This document shows positions 26,587 to 36,606 of a DNA stretch of 64,000 nt, one piece after another. A program made the position numbers and the translations under genes. Below the pieces are notes generated by a model. That model was not told the origin of the DNA. It did not search any database and worked only from the letters and a program-made list of their open reading frames with translations. Every line of letters begins with the position of its first letter. Within the stretch, counting starts at the first letter, position 1. Source of the stretch: Owenweeksia sp. (lineage in GTDB: Bacteria > Bacteroidota > Bacteroidia > Flavobacteriales > Schleiferiaceae); contig NZNV01000001.1 of assembly GCA_002695025.1 (NCBI GenBank), positions 186,001 through 250,000 on the forward strand, written 5' to 3'.

Positions 26587-28617
26587 ATGAATCCCTTACT
26601 TCGAGCGTTTGATACGCCTTTTGAGACACCTCCATTCCACAGCATAAAAGAAGAACACTTCCTCCCGGCACTAAAAGAAAGTATTGCGGAGGCAAGGTCT
26701 GAAATAGCTGCCATAACGGGGTCTGCCGAGGCGGCTAACTTTTCCAATACCATAGAAAGCCTTGAGCAGGCCGGTGAAAAGGTAGGGCGTACCGCAGAAA
26801 TATTCTTTAACCTGCTGTCGGCTGAGACAAACGATACCTTACAGGAAATATCCCGCGATTTTTCTACTCTGCTTACAGAGTATAGTAATGATATTATGCT
26901 CAATGAAGCACTTTTTGAGCGTATCAATACCGTATACAGAAACCGGGAGGCGGAAAATTTATCCGAAGAACAGGCGATGCTTTTGCATAAAACCTATCGC
27001 AGCTTTATGCGTAACGGTGCTATGCTTAAAGGCGATGATCGTGAGCGCTTGCGTGAGATAGACCGTGAATTAGCGGGTTTATCCCTGCATTTTGGTGAAA
27101 ACGTACTCGGGGAAACCAATGCTTTTGAATTGGTATTGGATGAGGCGGACCTAGAAGGTTTGCCGGAAAGTGTAAAAGAAGCTGCGGAAGAAACGGCTCA
27201 TGAAAAAGGCCTTGAAAATAAATGGGTCTTCACTTTGCAATATCCGAGCTACGTGCCCTTTATCACTTACTCCAGGCGCAGGGACCTGCGGGAGAAAATG
27301 GTCAAGGCTTTTGGTAGCCGGGCCTTTAATTCCGGGGAGCGTGACAATCAGGAGATTGTTGTAAAGATTGCCCGTTTGCGTTACGAGCGTGCACGTTTGC
27401 TGGGCTTTGAGAATCACGCAGAGTATGTACTGCAGGAGCGCATGGCCGAGAAACCCCAAAAAGTACAGGAATTCCTGAAGGAACTGCTGGAAGCTGCCAA
27501 ACCTGCTGCACAGCGTGAGGTGGAAGAGCTTACCCGTTTTGCCGGAGAGGAAGACGGTATCCACGAGCTGATGAAATGGGATTTTTCCTATTACAGCGAA
27601 AAGCTTAAACAAAGGCGCTTTGGCATTGACGATGAAACCCTGAAACCTTATTTCAAGCTGGAAGAAGTGATCCGGGGAGCTTTTGAAGTGGCCAATAAAT
27701 TATACGGCATCAGCTTTAGAGAACGCGATGATATTGAAAAGTATCACCCGGACGTGATCACCTACGAAGTGGTGGATGCTAAAGGGGATCACCTGGCGGT
27801 TTTCTACGCGGATTTCTTTCCCCGTGCAGGAAAGCGTAATGGAGCCTGGATGACGTCCTATCGGGGCCAGAAGAAACTGAATGGGGTAGATATCCGTCCC
27901 CATATCAGTATTGTATGTAATTTTTCAAAGCCTACCCGTACCAAGCCTTCTCTGCTTACCTTCAATGAGGTACTCACCCTTTTCCACGAATTTGGTCATA
28001 GTCTCCACGGCATTTTGGCCAATGGGACCTATGCCAGTTTAAGCGGTACCAACGTTTACTGGGATTTTGTAGAACTGCCTTCTCAGGTAATGGAAAACTG
28101 GTGCTACCAAAAGGAGTGCCTGGACATATTTGCTCATCATTATCAAAGTGGAGAAGCTATTCCGGCCACTATGGTGGAAAAACTGCGTGAAAGCTCCACC
28201 TTTATGGAGGGCTATGCTACCGTACGGCAGATCGGTCTGGCTACCCTGGATATGGCCTGGCATGCCATTAACCCTGAAAATGTGAAGGAGGTAGGCCCGT
28301 ATGAAAAAGAAGTGATGGAGGGCACTGAACTGCTTCCCTGGATAGATACCAGTAATACCTCCTGCAGTTTTTCCCACATTTTCCAGGGTGGCTATTCAGC
28401 CGGGTACTACAGCTATAAATGGGCTGAAGTACTGGACGCGGACGCGTTTGAGTATTTCTACGAGAAAGGCATTTTTAATCCAGAGGTAGCCGGTAAGTTT
28501 CATGGCTTGCTGGCGGCCGGTGGAACACGTCACCCCAAGGAGTTGTACCGGGAGTTCAGAGGCAAGGATCCAGATCCTAAAGCCCTGTTGCGCAGAGCCG
28601 GACTTATAGAAGCCTGA
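26587..28617 (+). CDS. M3-family zinc oligopeptidase (Dcp/OpdA-like)
   Basis: A 676-residue cytoplasmic metallopeptidase that clears short peptides, including signal-peptide fragments in the OpdA branch. The zinc site is intact: H467-E-F-G-H471 with the third ligand E496 in DFVELPSQ, 25 residues on. The N-terminal helical region (about 1-230) and the C-terminal YSYKWAEVLDADAFEYF stretch match Dcp and oligopeptidase A. There is no signal peptide. The length (676) suits either type, so I do not choose between Dcp and OpdA. It is separated from the HNH gene by about 90 bases. Confidence 0.94.
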   Translation: MNPLLRAFDTPFETPPFHSIKEEHFLPALKESIAEARSEIAAITGSAEAANFSNTIESLEQAGEKVGRTAEIFFNLLSAETNDTLQEISRDFSTLLTEYSNDIMLNEALFERINTVYRNREAENLSEEQAMLLHKTYRSFMRNGAMLKGDDRERLREIDRELAGLSLHFGENVLGETNAFELVLDEADLEGLPESVKEAAEETAHEKGLENKWVFTLQYPSYVPFITYSRRRDLREKMVKAFGSRAFNSGERDNQEIVVKIARLRYERARLLGFENHAEYVLQERMAEKPQKVQEFLKELLEAAKPAAQREVEELTRFAGEEDGIHELMKWDFSYYSEKLKQRRFGIDDETLKPYFKLEEVIRGAFEVANKLYGISFRERDDIEKYHPDVITYEVVDAKGDHLAVFYADFFPRAGKRNGAWMTSYRGQKKLNGVDIRPHISIVCNFSKPTRTKPSLLTFNEVLTLFHEFGHSLHGILANGTYASLSGTNVYWDFVELPSQVMENWCYQKECLDIFAHHYQSGEAIPATMVEKLRESSTFMEGYATVRQIGLATLDMAWHAINPENVKEVGPYEKEVMEGTELLPWIDTSNTSCSFSHIFQGGYSAGYYSYKWAEVLDADAFEYFYEKGIFNPEVAGKFHGLLAAGGTRHPKELYREFRGKDPDPKALLRRAGLIEA

Positions 28618-28626
28618 AAAAAGACA

Positions 28627-28658
28627 AGGGCCAGTTCGTGATTTACGATACTGGCCCT
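28627..28658 (+). terminator. Long imperfect hairpin after the M3 peptidase
   Basis: AGGGCCAGT (28627-28635) pairs with ACTGGCCCT (28650-28658), and the inner TCGT/ACGA extends the stem with one bulge. It lies 10 bases after the stop codon, but no clear T-run follows. The rest of the gap to 28825 shows no gene or motif. Confidence 0.55.
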
Positions 28659-28825
28659 GCCTTAACACCATTTACCAACATCAGTGCAATTGCATGCGCT
28701 TTGGAGAAGGGAGTTCCTCCACGTTGGATAGTTGTAAAAATAGAGGGCCCACCACCTTAAGGCCATCCGCAACGTTATCTATTTTGTATCCGTATTGCTA
28801 TCATGCCGGGAAGCAAGCCTGCCTT

Positions 28826-30574
28826 TCAATTAACGGCAGGCACCTTTAAATCTACGGTGGTACCCTGGTCCGGTATACTTTCAATACGTAGATCGAATCC
28901 TTTGTCGGAAGCCCGGTGTTCCATATTCATTAAACCGTTACCGGGAATGCTTTCATCGCGTTTAAAACCAATGCCATTATCCTGTATGGATATACGCCAG
29001 AATGCGTCCAGCTGTATAAATGTCACTTTTAATACGCTGGCCCGGGCGTGCTTCATGGCGTTTTGCAGGGCTTCCTGAACAATCCTGTATATATCCAGGG
29101 CCCGGCTGGTTTCCAGCTTTTCGTGAGTTTGGCCATCGTACTCAAATTCCACTTTAAGATGGGTTAATTCCTCAATTTTGGAGCAGTGGGATCTCAGGCG
29201 TGAGATCAGGTCTTCCATAGAAATGGTTTCCTGCTTCATAGCCCAAACCGTATCCCTCAGCTGATCCATCGTTTCGCGGGCAAATTCACCCAGGGCAGCC
29301 AGTATTTGTGCGTCTACAGGATTGCCCTTTTTCTGTTGCCACTCCATTTTATCCAGGGATGAAATAATATAGGTCATCTGGGCCCCGATGTTATCGTGTA
29401 GATCGCGGGAAATACGCAACCTTTCATTCTGCATCCTGATGATGGCATCCTGTTCTGACTGCTGTTTCCTAAGGCGCTGTTGTTTTAAGAGGTTAAGCCC
29501 AATAACCAACAAGGCCAGGGTAAGAAGTACCAGGCTTGCAATGATAACGTTGCGGGTACGTGTGCGGGCATGGGCCGCATCCAGGTCGGCTTGTTTAGTG
29601 AGGTTTTCCTGCCGCAGCCTTTCCGTTTCAAAACGGGTTTCCATTTCGGAAATACGGCCTACGAGGTCTTTCTGGTATACGGATACCTGCAAGGCCAGTA
29701 CACTATCCGAAATGTTGAGTGCCTGAGCAAAATCACCGGTGGCCCGGTAGGCATTCTTAAGATGCACAAAAGTTTCCATGCGGATGTCCGGGCTGTCTGA
29801 GTTTTTGGCCAGTTTGCGGGCCTTTTGGTATTGTACCAAAGCCTGATCTTGTTTTCCGCTTTTCAGTAGGGCATCACCGTAAAAAAGCAAAGCCCCTATA
29901 ATTTGTACTGTATCTCCGGTCGGATAGGATAGTTCAAGAGCCTGTGAAAGGTAGGGTAGTGCATTCTCAAAATCCTCTTGTGTTTCGTATAAGGTGCCTA
30001 ATAGACGATAGGCAAAGGTAGGTTCGGCCTCTTCCCGTCTGGAGCTGTAATAGGCATGCCCAGCTTGTATGGAGGTCTTTAAAGCTTTTTTAGCGTCTTC
30101 TATCTTTCCTAATTCAATATACACCGCACCGAGGTTACTCCACAGGGTAGAAGTGAGCATGGTGTCTTTCTGGCCGCTTTCATCAGCCAGCAAGAGTGCC
30201 TGCCTGAAGGTTTCCATGGCTTTTTCCCTTTGTTTGAGGTAGTAGTATATGATACCTGCCTGTTTCTGGTAATGCGCTTTTTTAAGGAATTGGTCCGGGC
30301 CCAGGCTCTTAAGTCCGTTAAAACAATAGGTCAGGGCCGTGTCGTATTTCCCCAAGGCGATGAAAACCCTGGAGCGCAGGAGGTTCCAGCGGAAAAGTTG
30401 TTCAGGGTCATCCTTTATGTAATTAAACAATGAGTCCAGCTGAACACCAGCTTCAGCCGGCTGATTGGAACTCAGGCTAGTGAGAGGTACATACCACTCA
30501 GGGGCCGGAGTCAGTTGTGCCTTAACCCAAGTAGTAAACCCTAAAACCAATCCTAAAAAAAGCCACCTGAACAT
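28826..30574 (-). CDS. TPR-containing NarL-type sensor histidine kinase
   Basis: A 582-residue protein. It has a signal peptide (about 1-20), a periplasmic array of tetratricopeptide repeats (about 65-300, e.g. HYQKQAGIIYYYLKQREKAMETFRQALLLA), a short coil, one membrane helix (about 342-362), a HisKA_3 dimerisation domain with phosphoacceptor H393 in RISRDLHDNIGAQM, and a HATPase domain (about 475-580: EALQNAMKHARAS, IQDNGIGF). Kinases of this type pair with LuxR/NarL-type regulators. None adjoins it, so the partner is elsewhere. The TPR sensor suggests it detects a protein or peptide partner. Confidence 0.92.
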   Translation of the reverse strand: MFRWLFLGLVLGFTTWVKAQLTPAPEWYVPLTSLSSNQPAEAGVQLDSLFNYIKDDPEQLFRWNLLRSRVFIALGKYDTALTYCFNGLKSLGPDQFLKKAHYQKQAGIIYYYLKQREKAMETFRQALLLADESGQKDTMLTSTLWSNLGAVYIELGKIEDAKKALKTSIQAGHAYYSSRREEAEPTFAYRLLGTLYETQEDFENALPYLSQALELSYPTGDTVQIIGALLFYGDALLKSGKQDQALVQYQKARKLAKNSDSPDIRMETFVHLKNAYRATGDFAQALNISDSVLALQVSVYQKDLVGRISEMETRFETERLRQENLTKQADLDAAHARTRTRNVIIASLVLLTLALLVIGLNLLKQQRLRKQQSEQDAIIRMQNERLRISRDLHDNIGAQMTYIISSLDKMEWQQKKGNPVDAQILAALGEFARETMDQLRDTVWAMKQETISMEDLISRLRSHCSKIEELTHLKVEFEYDGQTHEKLETSRALDIYRIVQEALQNAMKHARASVLKVTFIQLDAFWRISIQDNGIGFKRDESIPGNGLMNMEHRASDKGFDLRIESIPDQGTTVDLKVPAVN

Positions 30575-30723
30575 CCGGTAACAATCAGAAATTTAAGGTC
30601 CAATATACATTTTTCTTCTATGGTAATAGGGGATGTCGGTTCGCAGGAATAGCTCGTAAAACTTAGCCGCTTCTCCGCACTATCCCAACGGAAATACGTT
30701 ATTTTGCCGGTAACACAAGGGTT

Positions 30724-31488
30724 ATGGTAAGACCAAAGAAGCATCTGGGGCAACATTTTCTCAAAGACCTCTCTATTGCGGAGCAAATTGCCGGAATACT
30801 ATCCGGTGAGGGTTACGATAGGATAGTGGAGATCGGCCCTGGTATGGGTGTACTTACCCAGTTTCTTTTGAAGAGCGATAAAGAGGTTTTTGTGGTGGAG
30901 ATAGATGGTGAATCTGTTCGTTACCTGGAGCAGAGTTTCCCGGAACTTCACAAGCACATTATACCCGGTGACTTCCTGAGGTTACCCCTGCAGGAAACGA
31001 TACAGCCACCCTTTGCCGTAATAGGTAACTTTCCGTATAATATTTCCAGCCAGATCGTTTTTAAGATACTCGAAAACAAGGAGATGGTGCCGGAGTTTGG
31101 GGGGATGTTCCAAAAGGAAGTGGCGGAGCGGATAACCGCAGAGCCAGGTTCCAAAACCTACGGCATATTGAGCGTGCTTACGGCCGCTTATTACGAAAGA
31201 GAATACCTTTTTACCGTAGAACCTGAGGTATTCAATCCACCACCTAAAGTCCGCTCCGGGGTTATCCGTCTTAAGCGTAAGGAAAACTATCGGCTGGACT
31301 GTGATGAAAACCTTTTTTACCGTGTGGTGAAAGCCACTTTTAACCAGAGGCGTAAGACTTTGAGGAATGGCCTCAAATCGCTTAATTTGAGCCTCGAAAA
31401 AGTAGATGAAGAGCTACTTAAGCTTCGGCCTGAACAACTGGACCTCCAGGGTTTTATTAATATTACCAACAGCATTACACAGCCATGA
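30724..31488 (+). CDS. rsmA: 16S rRNA dimethyladenosine transferase RsmA/KsgA
   Basis: The enzyme dimethylates two adjacent adenosines in helix 45 of 16S rRNA late in small-subunit assembly. The 254-residue product has the full set of motifs: [12 protein letters not shown] at the N-terminus, SAM-binding [15 protein letters not shown], the catalytic [30 protein letters not shown], and the C-terminal [15 protein letters not shown]. It ends by overlapping the mgtE start by four bases (ATGA), so the two genes are translationally coupled. Confidence 0.97.
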   Translation: MVRPKKHLGQHFLKDLSIAEQIAGILSGEGYDRIVEIGPGMGVLTQFLLKSDKEVFVVEIDGESVRYLEQSFPELHKHIIPGDFLRLPLQETIQPPFAVIGNFPYNISSQIVFKILENKEMVPEFGGMFQKEVAERITAEPGSKTYGILSVLTAAYYEREYLFTVEPEVFNPPPKVRSGVIRLKRKENYRLDCDENLFYRVVKATFNQRRKTLRNGLKSLNLSLEKVDEELLKLRPEQLDLQGFINITNSITQP

Positions 31489-32837
31489 GCTTTGAACTGA
31501 AACCGGAATACCTCGAAAACCTGGAGGAAGATATCCAGAATGGAAAGCTGGAAGCTCACCTGGAAACCATTGAGGATCTCCACCCGGCTGATATTGCTGA
31601 GATTGTGGATCAGCTCTCCCTGGATTCCGGTAAAACCCTGGTGCAGGAGATCAATGAAGAAAAGGCAGCCGAAGTGCTGGTGGAGCTGGATGAAGACCTG
31701 CGCGCCAAGATTCTCACCGAATACTCCGGTCAGGAGATTGCCCATGAGTTGGTTGAGAACCTGGATTCCGATGATGCTGCCGACCTTATAAATGAACTTT
31801 CAGACGAAAAAAGGCGCGAAGTACTCAATAATATTGAAGACCCGGGCCAGGCCAAAGATATTGCCGAACTGCTTATTTACCCGGAGAATACGGCCGGTGC
31901 CCTGATGGGTAAGGAGTTGATCAAGGTCAATAAGAACTGGAAGGTTATGCAGTGCGTGAAGGAAATGCGCCAGCAAGCCGAGAATGTAGAGCATGTTCAC
32001 GCTATTTATGTGGTGGACGATCATAATATCCTGTTGGGCACCTTATCCCTTAAAAAGCTGCTCACCACTTCCCTTAAAACACCCATTGAAGAGGTCTATA
32101 ACCATAAGCTTCAAAGTGTGGAGGCTTCTGCTGATGCGGAAGACGTGGCCAATACCATGCAGAAGTATGACTTGGTGGTCATGCCGGTAGTGGATGCTAT
32201 AGGTCACCTTTTGGGCCGTATAACCATTGATGATGTGGTGGACGTGATCCGGGAGGAGGCCAAGGAAGACTATAACCTGGCGTCCGGTCTAACCGATGAA
32301 GTGGAATCCGATGACAGCATATGGGTAATTACCAAAGCACGGCTTCCCTGGCTTTTGATTGGTCTTTTTGGAGGTATTATGGCAGCCCGGGTGATCGGTC
32401 ACTTTGAAGGAGCCCTGAGCGCCTTGCCGAAAATGGCGTTTTTTATTCCTTTGATAGCGGCCATGGGGGGTAATGTAGGAGTACAGTCTTCGGCTATCGT
32501 AGTACAGGCGTTGGCCAGTAAATCAGTTATGGGGAATGTGGCCAACCGCTTGCTAAAAGAAATAGGAGTGGCCTTATTGAACGGAGTTATTTGCGGAGTG
32601 TTGATCATAGGGGCAGGCTTGTTTCTGGGCTATGAAGTAAAATTATGCCTTACTGTGGCCATTGCCCTGGTGGCCGTTATTATGGTGGCAGCGCTGATCG
32701 GTACGTTTGTTCCCATCATACTGGACCGCTATAAAATAGACCCGGCATTGGCCACCGGTCCGTTTATTACCACCATGAATGATATTCTGGGGTTGTTCAT
32801 TTACTTTACCATTGGCTACGCTCTGCTGGACATTTAA
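31485..32837 (+). CDS. mgtE: Magnesium transporter MgtE
   Basis: MgtE is a gated Mg2+ channel of the inner membrane. The 450-residue product has the N-terminal superhelical domain (about 10-135: [23 protein letters not shown]), a CBS pair (about 135-260: [36 protein letters not shown]) and five membrane helices (about 285-450) with the pore-lining [22 protein letters not shown] and [15 protein letters not shown]. All regulatory and pore elements appear intact. It is coupled to rsmA. The neighbouring MscS channel suggests an ion-homeostasis theme. Confidence 0.96.
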   Translation: MSFELKPEYLENLEEDIQNGKLEAHLETIEDLHPADIAEIVDQLSLDSGKTLVQEINEEKAAEVLVELDEDLRAKILTEYSGQEIAHELVENLDSDDAADLINELSDEKRREVLNNIEDPGQAKDIAELLIYPENTAGALMGKELIKVNKNWKVMQCVKEMRQQAENVEHVHAIYVVDDHNILLGTLSLKKLLTTSLKTPIEEVYNHKLQSVEASADAEDVANTMQKYDLVVMPVVDAIGHLLGRITIDDVVDVIREEAKEDYNLASGLTDEVESDDSIWVITKARLPWLLIGLFGGIMAARVIGHFEGALSALPKMAFFIPLIAAMGGNVGVQSSAIVVQALASKSVMGNVANRLLKEIGVALLNGVICGVLIIGAGLFLGYEVKLCLTVAIALVAVIMVAALIGTFVPIILDRYKIDPALATGPFITTMNDILGLFIYFTIGYALLDI

Positions 32838-32890
32838 GGAATAATTTTATCTTGCTTTCATAAAGCCTGGCGGGCGCTCACACCGATACA

Positions 32891-33727
32891 ATGAAGCAGA
32901 TTTTACCACTTGCTGTTCTTTTAGGAATCTCGCTGACCCTACGGGGGCAGTTCAGTGAAACCATCAGTACCGACCGCCCCTGCCAAAGTATCGGGGCTCT
33001 TACCGTGGGCAAGCATGTTTTGCAATTGCAGCAGGGAGTGGACTTTGCCAATGAGCGGGATCATGCGGGAGATAGGACCTCTCTGGAAACCAATTCATGG
33101 ATCTTTAATAATGTTATCCGGTATGGACTGGGGCGGAAATTTGAGATCAATGCAGCCATAGATTACCAATGGCTCAACACCAGGTTGAAATTAGAACAGG
33201 ACTCTCTTAATTATAATTCCAACGCTATAAGTGCCTTTGATTTTGGCGCGCGTTACAATATCCTGGAAGGTAAGAATGGAGGCCCGGCCTGGTGTGTACA
33301 GGCACGATTGGGTTTTGCGGATTATGTGCAAAAAAACGTACTGCCAGATGACGAAGTTGGTCTGGTCATTACTACCTCCCTGGCACAGAATATCAATGAA
33401 TACCAGTCAGTAACGGTGAACCTGGGAAGCAATTCCTTCGATAATATCTTTTATACTCTCAATTTTGCCTTATCCATTACTCCAAAGTTTGGGTGGGCCA
33501 TTGAGAATTACGGAAATTATGCTTTCAGCCAGTTCTTGGACAATGAGTTCCGGACCTATTTTGATACCGGATTCTGGTATGTTTTGAATAATGACGTTTT
33601 GATTGACGTTCAGGGTGGTTACGGGCGTAATAAAGGATACTATTATTTTAATAATGAACCAGAACCGGTGCTCAGTACCTTCTTTATAGGAGCCGGTATT
33701 TCATGGCGAGTAGGTGGAAATGGATAA
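32891..33727 (+). CDS. Outer-membrane transporter-like protein (phenol MetA-type barrel)
   Basis: A 278-residue protein with a signal peptide (about 1-20, ending LRGQ) and a beta-barrel pattern. The opening ETISTDRPCQSIGALTVGKHVLQLQQGVDF resembles the family annotated as 'MetA-pathway of phenol degradation' transporters: TDRP, then a VGK..LQ.E.G-type strand. The real substrate is unknown, and the phenol link is only a family name. It overlaps the MscS gene by 8 bases, so the two are probably expressed together. Confidence 0.75.
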   Translation: MKQILPLAVLLGISLTLRGQFSETISTDRPCQSIGALTVGKHVLQLQQGVDFANERDHAGDRTSLETNSWIFNNVIRYGLGRKFEINAAIDYQWLNTRLKLEQDSLNYNSNAISAFDFGARYNILEGKNGGPAWCVQARLGFADYVQKNVLPDDEVGLVITTSLAQNINEYQSVTVNLGSNSFDNIFYTLNFALSITPKFGWAIENYGNYAFSQFLDNEFRTYFDTGFWYVLNNDVLIDVQGGYGRNKGYYYFNNEPEPVLSTFFIGAGISWRVGGNG

Positions 33728-35354
33728 ACTCAAATACATAGTAACGGTTTTTTGCACGGCTATCCTGGCGTTAAACGGCTTGGTAGCGCAGGATAATGGT
33801 CAGTCTGACCAGGCCAAACAAGCCGAGGAGTTCAGCGAAGAACCGTTGGATTCCAGCCAATACCTCAATCGCAGAGGGGTGGTGCTGGATGGTGATACAT
33901 TGTTTTACCTCTATGACCGTATTGATGGTTATACGCCCACGGTGCGGGCACGTCTGGCTTCACAGAAAATAGATGAGCTGATACACTTGCACGATTTTGA
34001 ATCCGATAGCCTGCGGATAGAGGTGAATGAACCGTATTACCAGATCTTCTACAAGGGTGAGTTTGTAATGAATATCAGCCTGACGGATGCCCGCTGGTTT
34101 GGCAAATCACAGGAGCAAACAGCCCGTGAATATCTCAACACCCTCACCAACAAGTGCCGGGTAGTAGTATCAGGATTGGATATTAAACGCCTGCTGATAC
34201 AAATAGGCCTGGCCCTGGTGGTTATCCTTCTAAGCGGTTTTATCATCCGTTATGTAAACCGCTTGTTCAAATTCCTGGCGCTACGTATTCAGCGTTTAAA
34301 GGGAACCTACCTCAAAGGACTCACTTTCAGGAATTACGAGTTTATTACGGAAGAGCGTTTAACCAGCATTGTTTTGTTGGCCAACAATATTTTACGGGTG
34401 CTTTTCCTTATCTTCCTCTTTTACCTCACCTTACCCATTATCTTCAGTATTTTCCCCTGGACGGAAGGTATAGCGAACACCCTGTTTGCCTATATCCTGG
34501 ATCCGCTTAAGCACTTTGTAACGGCTATTATCCGTTATATCCCCAACCTTTTCACCATTGCCATCATCGTATTTGTGGTGCGCTATATTACCCGGGGCAT
34601 CAAGTTCCTGGCCCGTGAGGTGGAAGAAGGAAAGCTTACCCTCAACAACTTTTACCCGGATTGGGCTATTCCTACGGCCCGTGTGATCAACTTCCTGTTG
34701 TACATTTTTATGCTGGTGCTGATCTGGCCTTATATCCCGGGTTCGGACAGTGAAATATTCAAGGGGGTTTCCGTATTCCTGGGACTGCTGATCTCCCTGG
34801 GATCGTCATCCGCAATTTCCAATATCATTGCCGGGCTGGTCATAACCTATATGCGGCCCTATAAGATAGGAGACCGGGTGAAGATCGGTGAGAATTCTGG
34901 CGATGTGGTGGAGAAAAACCTTTTGGTAACCCGGGTACGGACCATCAAGAATGAAATGATCACCGTTCCCAACAGTACGGTACTCAACAATAGCAGTATC
35001 AATTACAGCCTTTCCGGTAAAATGGAAGGCCTCATCATACACAGTACGGTCACTATCGGCTACGATGTACCCTGGCGCAAGGTTCATGAAATGCTCATTG
35101 AGGCGGCCTCCTGTACGCCATTTATAGAAAAGAATCCCAAGCCCTTTGTATTACAGACCAGCCTGGACGATTTTTACGTATCCTACCAAGTAAACGCCTA
35201 TACCAAGGAACCTGCCAAGCAAGCCATGATCTATTCAGATCTCCATGCCCTGATACAGGATATTTTTGCCCGTAACGATGTGGAGATCATGTCGCCTCAT
35301 TACCGTGCGGAACGCGAAGGACCCAGCACTATACCTCCAAAGAACGGGGAATGA
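33720..35354 (+). CDS. MscS-family mechanosensitive channel with N-terminal extension
   Basis: A 544-residue protein with a signal peptide (ending GLVAQ), a periplasmic domain (about 25-145), four to five membrane helices (about 155-375) and the MscS core. The pore/beta region reads SLGSSSAISNIIAGLVITYMRPYKIGDRVKIGENSGDVVEKNLLVTRVRTIKNEMITVPNS, and an alpha/beta C-terminal vestibule follows. The start is ATG at 33720 with a good upstream AGGTGG; a GTG lies at 33714. It resembles the larger MscK/YbdG-like channels rather than the 286-residue MscS. It protects cells from hypo-osmotic shock in known members. Confidence 0.93.
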   Translation: MDKLKYIVTVFCTAILALNGLVAQDNGQSDQAKQAEEFSEEPLDSSQYLNRRGVVLDGDTLFYLYDRIDGYTPTVRARLASQKIDELIHLHDFESDSLRIEVNEPYYQIFYKGEFVMNISLTDARWFGKSQEQTAREYLNTLTNKCRVVVSGLDIKRLLIQIGLALVVILLSGFIIRYVNRLFKFLALRIQRLKGTYLKGLTFRNYEFITEERLTSIVLLANNILRVLFLIFLFYLTLPIIFSIFPWTEGIANTLFAYILDPLKHFVTAIIRYIPNLFTIAIIVFVVRYITRGIKFLAREVEEGKLTLNNFYPDWAIPTARVINFLLYIFMLVLIWPYIPGSDSEIFKGVSVFLGLLISLGSSSAISNIIAGLVITYMRPYKIGDRVKIGENSGDVVEKNLLVTRVRTIKNEMITVPNSTVLNNSSINYSLSGKMEGLIIHSTVTIGYDVPWRKVHEMLIEAASCTPFIEKNPKPFVLQTSLDDFYVSYQVNAYTKEPAKQAMIYSDLHALIQDIFARNDVEIMSPHYRAEREGPSTIPPKNGE

Positions 35355-36292
35355 AAGTACTCCTGGCAGATACTGTTCATCCTGAATTGCCCCAAGGTCT
35401 GCAATCCCTGGGTTTTACTGTTGAGGAAGACTATCAGAGTAGTGCGCAAGAGCTGGCTCCCAAAATGGACAGGTATACCGGGCTCATCATTCGTAGTCGC
35501 TTCCCGGTTGATCTTGATTTTATACAAAATTGTACCCGTCTCCAATTCATCGGCAGGGTAGGTGCGGGCATGGAAAATATTGATTTGGAAGCAGCCAGGA
35601 GTAGAGGCATAGCTGTACTCAATGCCCCGGAAGGCAACCGTAACGCGGTAGGAGAACACGCCCTGGGAATGCTGCTGATGTTGATGAATAACTTGAGAAT
35701 AGCTGATGCGGAGGTCCGAAGCGGCATCTGGAAACGGGAAGCCAACCGGGGTTATGAGCTGGAAGGAAAAACGGTGGGGATCATCGGTTATGGGCAGATG
35801 GGTTCTTCATTTGCAGAAAAACTTCGTGGTTTTGATGTTCGTATTCTCGCCTATGATAAATACCATCAGGGCTTTGAAAATGAACAGGTGAAAGAGTGTT
35901 CATTGGAACAACTGCAACGGGAAGCGGATGTTATCAGTTTTCACGTCCCGCAAACTCCCGAAACCATACATTATTTTGATGATGATTTCCTGGATCGCCT
36001 GTTAAGGCCGGTTTACCTCATTAACACCGCAAGGGGCAAAGTGGTACGGACATCTACGGTGGTGAAAGGCTTAAAAGAAGAAAAAATACGTGGAGCCTGC
36101 CTGGATGTACTGGAATATGAAAAGAGTTCTTTTGAAGAGTTCTTTACCGGTGACATGCCTCTAGACCTCCAATACCTGCTAGCCTCCGATAAAGTTATTC
36201 TCAGTCCGCACATCGCAGGATGGTCGCATGAATCCAATGAAAAAATGGCTAGGACGATCGTAAACAAAGTTGCTTCCCTCAACTTATGGTAA
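35351..36292 (+). CDS. D-isomer 2-hydroxyacid dehydrogenase
   Basis: A 313-residue NAD-dependent oxidoreductase of the D-2-hydroxyacid family. Its NAD-binding motif is TVGIIGYGQMGSSFAEKLRGFDVRILAYD. The catalytic Arg lies in INTARGKVV, a Glu in LDVLEYE, and the catalytic His in ILSPHIAGWSHES. The layout matches 3-phosphoglycerate dehydrogenase without the ACT domain (GRVGAGMENIDLEAARSRGIAVLNAPEGN), but no serB or serC gene is nearby. Substrate is therefore uncertain. Its start overlaps the channel gene's stop by four bases. Confidence 0.9.
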   Translation: MKVLLADTVHPELPQGLQSLGFTVEEDYQSSAQELAPKMDRYTGLIIRSRFPVDLDFIQNCTRLQFIGRVGAGMENIDLEAARSRGIAVLNAPEGNRNAVGEHALGMLLMLMNNLRIADAEVRSGIWKREANRGYELEGKTVGIIGYGQMGSSFAEKLRGFDVRILAYDKYHQGFENEQVKECSLEQLQREADVISFHVPQTPETIHYFDDDFLDRLLRPVYLINTARGKVVRTSTVVKGLKEEKIRGACLDVLEYEKSSFEEFFTGDMPLDLQYLLASDKVILSPHIAGWSHESNEKMARTIVNKVASLNLW

Positions 36293-36582
36293 ATATGGAA
36301 ATAAAACATGTTCCGCAGGATCATACCAAAGGCGATTTTCTGGCAGAGCAGGAGGGTAAAGTTACCGGCCGTTTACATTATATCCTCTTTGGTTCCGGCC
36401 GCCTGGTTATTCAGCATACTGAAGTAGACAGGAGGCTACAGGGAACAGGAACGGGTCGTCAGCTGGTGGATGCTGCCGTTGCGTATGCCCGTGAAGAGGG
36501 ATTAAAGATAGTGCCGGTATGTCCTTACGCCAAAGCAGTTTTAAACCGGAACCCGGATCCGTATAAGGACGTTCTTGCCTGA
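36286..36582 (+). CDS. Small GNAT-like N-acetyltransferase (YjdJ type)
   Basis: A 98-residue protein with the short acetyltransferase form that binds acetyl-CoA through the GTGTGRQLVDAAVAYAREEG helix region, followed by LKIVPVCPYAKAVLNRNP. The latter matches the Gcn5-related 'CG' group of bacterial and eukaryotic single-domain enzymes. The substrate is unknown. ATG at 36286 overlaps the preceding stop by 7 bases. ATG at 36295 (MEIKHVPQ) is an equally good start and is typical of the family. Confidence 0.87.
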   Translation: MVNMEIKHVPQDHTKGDFLAEQEGKVTGRLHYILFGSGRLVIQHTEVDRRLQGTGTGRQLVDAAVAYAREEGLKIVPVCPYAKAVLNRNPDPYKDVLA

Positions 36583-36603
36583 ACGTTTTTCTGGTTAAGT
36601 TTG
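36575..36603 (+). promoter_or_regulatory. Bacteroidota-type promoter abutting the ATG of the SBP gene
   Basis: TTG at 36575-36577 is followed after 18 bases by TAAGTTTG at 36596-36603, a near-perfect TTG/TAnnTTTG pair. The lipoprotein's ATG is at 36607, only 3 bases after the -7 element, so the mRNA would be leaderless or nearly so. Confidence 0.6.
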
Positions 36604-36606
36604 CCC

